From Rugamonas fusca (GTDB taxonomy: Bacteria > Pseudomonadota > Gammaproteobacteria > Burkholderiales > Burkholderiaceae_D): a stretch of DNA of 64,000 nucleotides. The first letter of the stretch is position 1. Each line of letters begins with the position of its first letter. Below, piece after piece: positions 62,732-64,000 of this stretch. The translations under genes were made by a program, and so were the position numbers. The stretch is taken from the NCBI RefSeq assembly GCF_014042365.1, contig NZ_JACEZS010000001.1, positions 310,001-374,000 of the forward strand, given 5' to 3'. Under the pieces are notes generated by a model. It did not search any database. It was given only the letters and a program-made list of their open reading frames with translations, and had not been told where the DNA came from.

Positions 62732-62769
62732 AAAAGCCACTCGCGACATCGACGCCGCGCGTGGCTTTT
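62732..62769 (+). terminator. Intrinsic terminator between clpX and lon
   Basis: AAAAGCCAC-T-CGCG (62732-62745) pairs with CGCG-C-GTGGCTTTT (62756-62769) with a single mismatch, followed by more T. It lies about 100 nt after the clpX stop. A TACAAT -10-like element (62695-62700) upstream leaves room for a short independent RNA. Confidence 0.8.
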
Positions 62770-62853
62770 TTATTTGAAATGCATGCTTTTAGAGCACGGC
62801 CTCCAGTTTCCCGGCCAAAAAGTGAACGCCTGGAATTTTTTCTGGACGCTGGT

Positions 62854-62884
62854 CTTGTGATACGGCCACACTGCGCCCACATCA
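62854..62884 (+). promoter_or_regulatory. Possible heat-shock (sigma-32) promoter of lon
   Basis: CTTGTGA (62854-62860) and CCCACATCA (62876-62884), 15 bp apart, loosely resemble the sigma-32 elements CTTGAAA and CCCCATNTA. The transcript would start near 62892, about 20 nt before the lon ATG. This is a weak match. Confidence 0.3.
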
Positions 62885-62911
62885 TAAACACGCTTTCACA
62901 TAAGGTACGCC

Positions 62912-64000
62912 ATGACAACCTCCAAATTAACTGAGCAAACTCAACTGCCGTTATTGCCGTTACGGGACGTCGTCGTCTTCCCGCATATGGTGATACCGCT
63001 GTTCGTAGGACGCCCAAAATCGATCAAGGCACTGGAAGCGGCGATGGAGCAAGGCAAGAGCATCATGCTTGCCGCGCAAAAAGCCGCCGCCAAGGACGAA
63101 CCTTCTGCTTCCGATATCTATGAGATCGGCTGCGTGGCCAATATTTTGCAAATGCTGAAACTGCCCGACGGCACCGTCAAGGTGCTGGTGGAAGGTGCTC
63201 AGCGTGCGCGCATCAACCGCATCACCGATACGCCGTCGCACTTCGTGGCCGACCTGACGCCGCTCGAATCCGAGCTGGGCGACGAGTCGGAGCTGGAAGC
63301 CATGCGCCGCGCCATCGTTCAGCAGTTCGACCAGTACGTCAAGCTGAACAAGAAAATTCCGCCCGAGATCCTCGCTTCGCTGTCGGGCATCGACGATGCC
63401 GGCCGCCTGGCCGACACGGTGGCCGCCCACTTGCCGCTCAAGCTTGAGCAAAAGCAAGTGATCCTGGAAATCTTCAGCGTGTCCAAGCGCCTCGAGCACC
63501 TGCTGGGCCAGCTCGAAGGCGAGCTCGACATCCTGCAGGTGGAAAAGCGCATCCGTGGCCGCGTCAAGCGCCAGATGGAGAAGTCGCAGCGCGAGTACTA
63601 CCTGAACGAGCAGGTCAAGGCCATCCAGAAGGAACTGGGCGAGGGCGAAGAGGGCGCCGACCTGGACGAGCTGGAGAAGAAAGTCGCGTCCGCCAAGATG
63701 CCCAAGGAAGCGCTGGACAAGGCCACGGCCGAGCTGAAGAAGCTCAAGCTGATGTCGCCCATGTCGGCCGAGGCGACCGTCGTGCGCAACTACATCGACA
63801 CCCTGGTCAGCCTGCCATGGAAGAAGAAATCCAAGGTCAATAACGACCTGAGCAATGCTGAGAAAGTGCTGGAAGGCGACCACTATGGCCTGGAGAAGGT
63901 CAAGGAACGCATCCTGGAATATCTTGCCGTGCAACAGCGCGTCGACAAACTGAAGGCGCCCATCCTGTGCTTCGTGGGTCCTCCAGGCGTCGGCAAGACC
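62912..64000 (+). CDS. lon: ATP-dependent protease Lon, 5' part (cut by window end)
   Basis: The first 363 residues of Lon: the N-terminal substrate-binding domain (LPLLPLRDVVVFPHMVIPLFVGR), the helical coiled-coil region (QVEKRIRGRVKRQMEKSQREYYLNEQ type, about 205-240) and the start of the AAA+ domain. The window stops right after the Walker A sequence GPPGVGKT. The C-terminal ATPase part and the Ser-Lys protease domain lie beyond. AAGG is 6 nt before the ATG. Confidence 0.97.
   Translation, partial: MTTSKLTEQTQLPLLPLRDVVVFPHMVIPLFVGRPKSIKALEAAMEQGKSIMLAAQKAAAKDEPSASDIYEIGCVANILQMLKLPDGTVKVLVEGAQRARINRITDTPSHFVADLTPLESELGDESELEAMRRAIVQQFDQYVKLNKKIPPEILASLSGIDDAGRLADTVAAHLPLKLEQKQVILEIFSVSKRLEHLLGQLEGELDILQVEKRIRGRVKRQMEKSQREYYLNEQVKAIQKELGEGEEGADLDELEKKVASAKMPKEALDKATAELKKLKLMSPMSAEATVVRNYIDTLVSLPWKKKSKVNNDLSNAEKVLEGDHYGLEKVKERILEYLAVQQRVDKLKAPILCFVGPPGVGKT

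Overview
This is a high-GC betaproteobacterial chromosome segment. The overall gene content points to the Burkholderiales, most likely Oxalobacteraceae (Janthinobacterium, Duganella or Massilia type): the order tRNA-Leu, tig, clpP, clpX, lon; hpnCDE; a PEP-CTERM protein; an SDR-type threonine dehydrogenase beside kbl; and several composite c-di-GMP proteins. The family assignment is inference. No phage, integrase, insertion sequence, CRISPR array or rRNA is visible. Nearly all DNA is explained by densely packed genes, and most long overlapping reading frames on the opposite strand are high-GC shadows.

Layout. 0.2-2.5 kb: a PAS-PAS-GGDEF-EAL protein with its own promoter. 2.5-3.3 kb: an ArsR repressor and SRPBCC (AHSA1) gene pair on the minus strand, with an inverted repeat across the arsR start codon. 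3.5-19.9 kb: a low-oxygen-like island. It holds a translationally coupled operon (beta-CASP nuclease, AMP/thymidine phosphorylase, PRPP synthetase-like protein), a universal stress protein, a Met-rich periplasmic protein, an MgtA-type P-type ATPase, a large membrane patatin, and a five-gene caa3-type cytochrome oxidase operon behind a small membrane protein. FNR/ANR-like boxes lie in front of most of these units.

19.9-31.3 kb: a UvrD-like helicase with a C-terminal DUF5710-like domain, a PEP-CTERM protein, an orphan LacI regulator, a YegD-type Hsp70 with a DEDDh exonuclease, a metal (zinc) uptake locus with binding protein and permease but no ATPase, and a Sel1-repeat protein. 31.4-38.8 kb: an EAL-CBS-GGDEF protein, a cupredoxin paired with a membrane GGDEF-EAL protein, and a secreted prolyl oligopeptidase. 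38.8-48 kb: nitrogen and amino-acid functions. These are amtB behind a sigma-54 promoter with NtrC-like sites, an XRE-cupin regulator facing kbl and tdh across a 16-bp palindrome, sdaA, thrC, moeA and moaD.

48-59 kb: a flavoprotein, a minus-strand trio (41-aa membrane peptide, DUF1700, DUF2807), hpnCDE for squalene synthesis, and an RND efflux pair behind a promoter overlapped by an inverted repeat. 59-64 kb: tRNA-Leu(UAG), trigger factor, ClpP, ClpX and the 5' part of lon, which leaves the window inside its Walker A codons.

The most interesting candidate system is the 3.6-7.4 kb operon with its FNR-like boxes. It could turn RNA or nucleotides into ribose phosphates and PRPP under low oxygen or energy limitation, alongside stress, membrane-lipid and respiratory genes carrying similar boxes. 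All functions are read from sequence motifs; no database search was possible.
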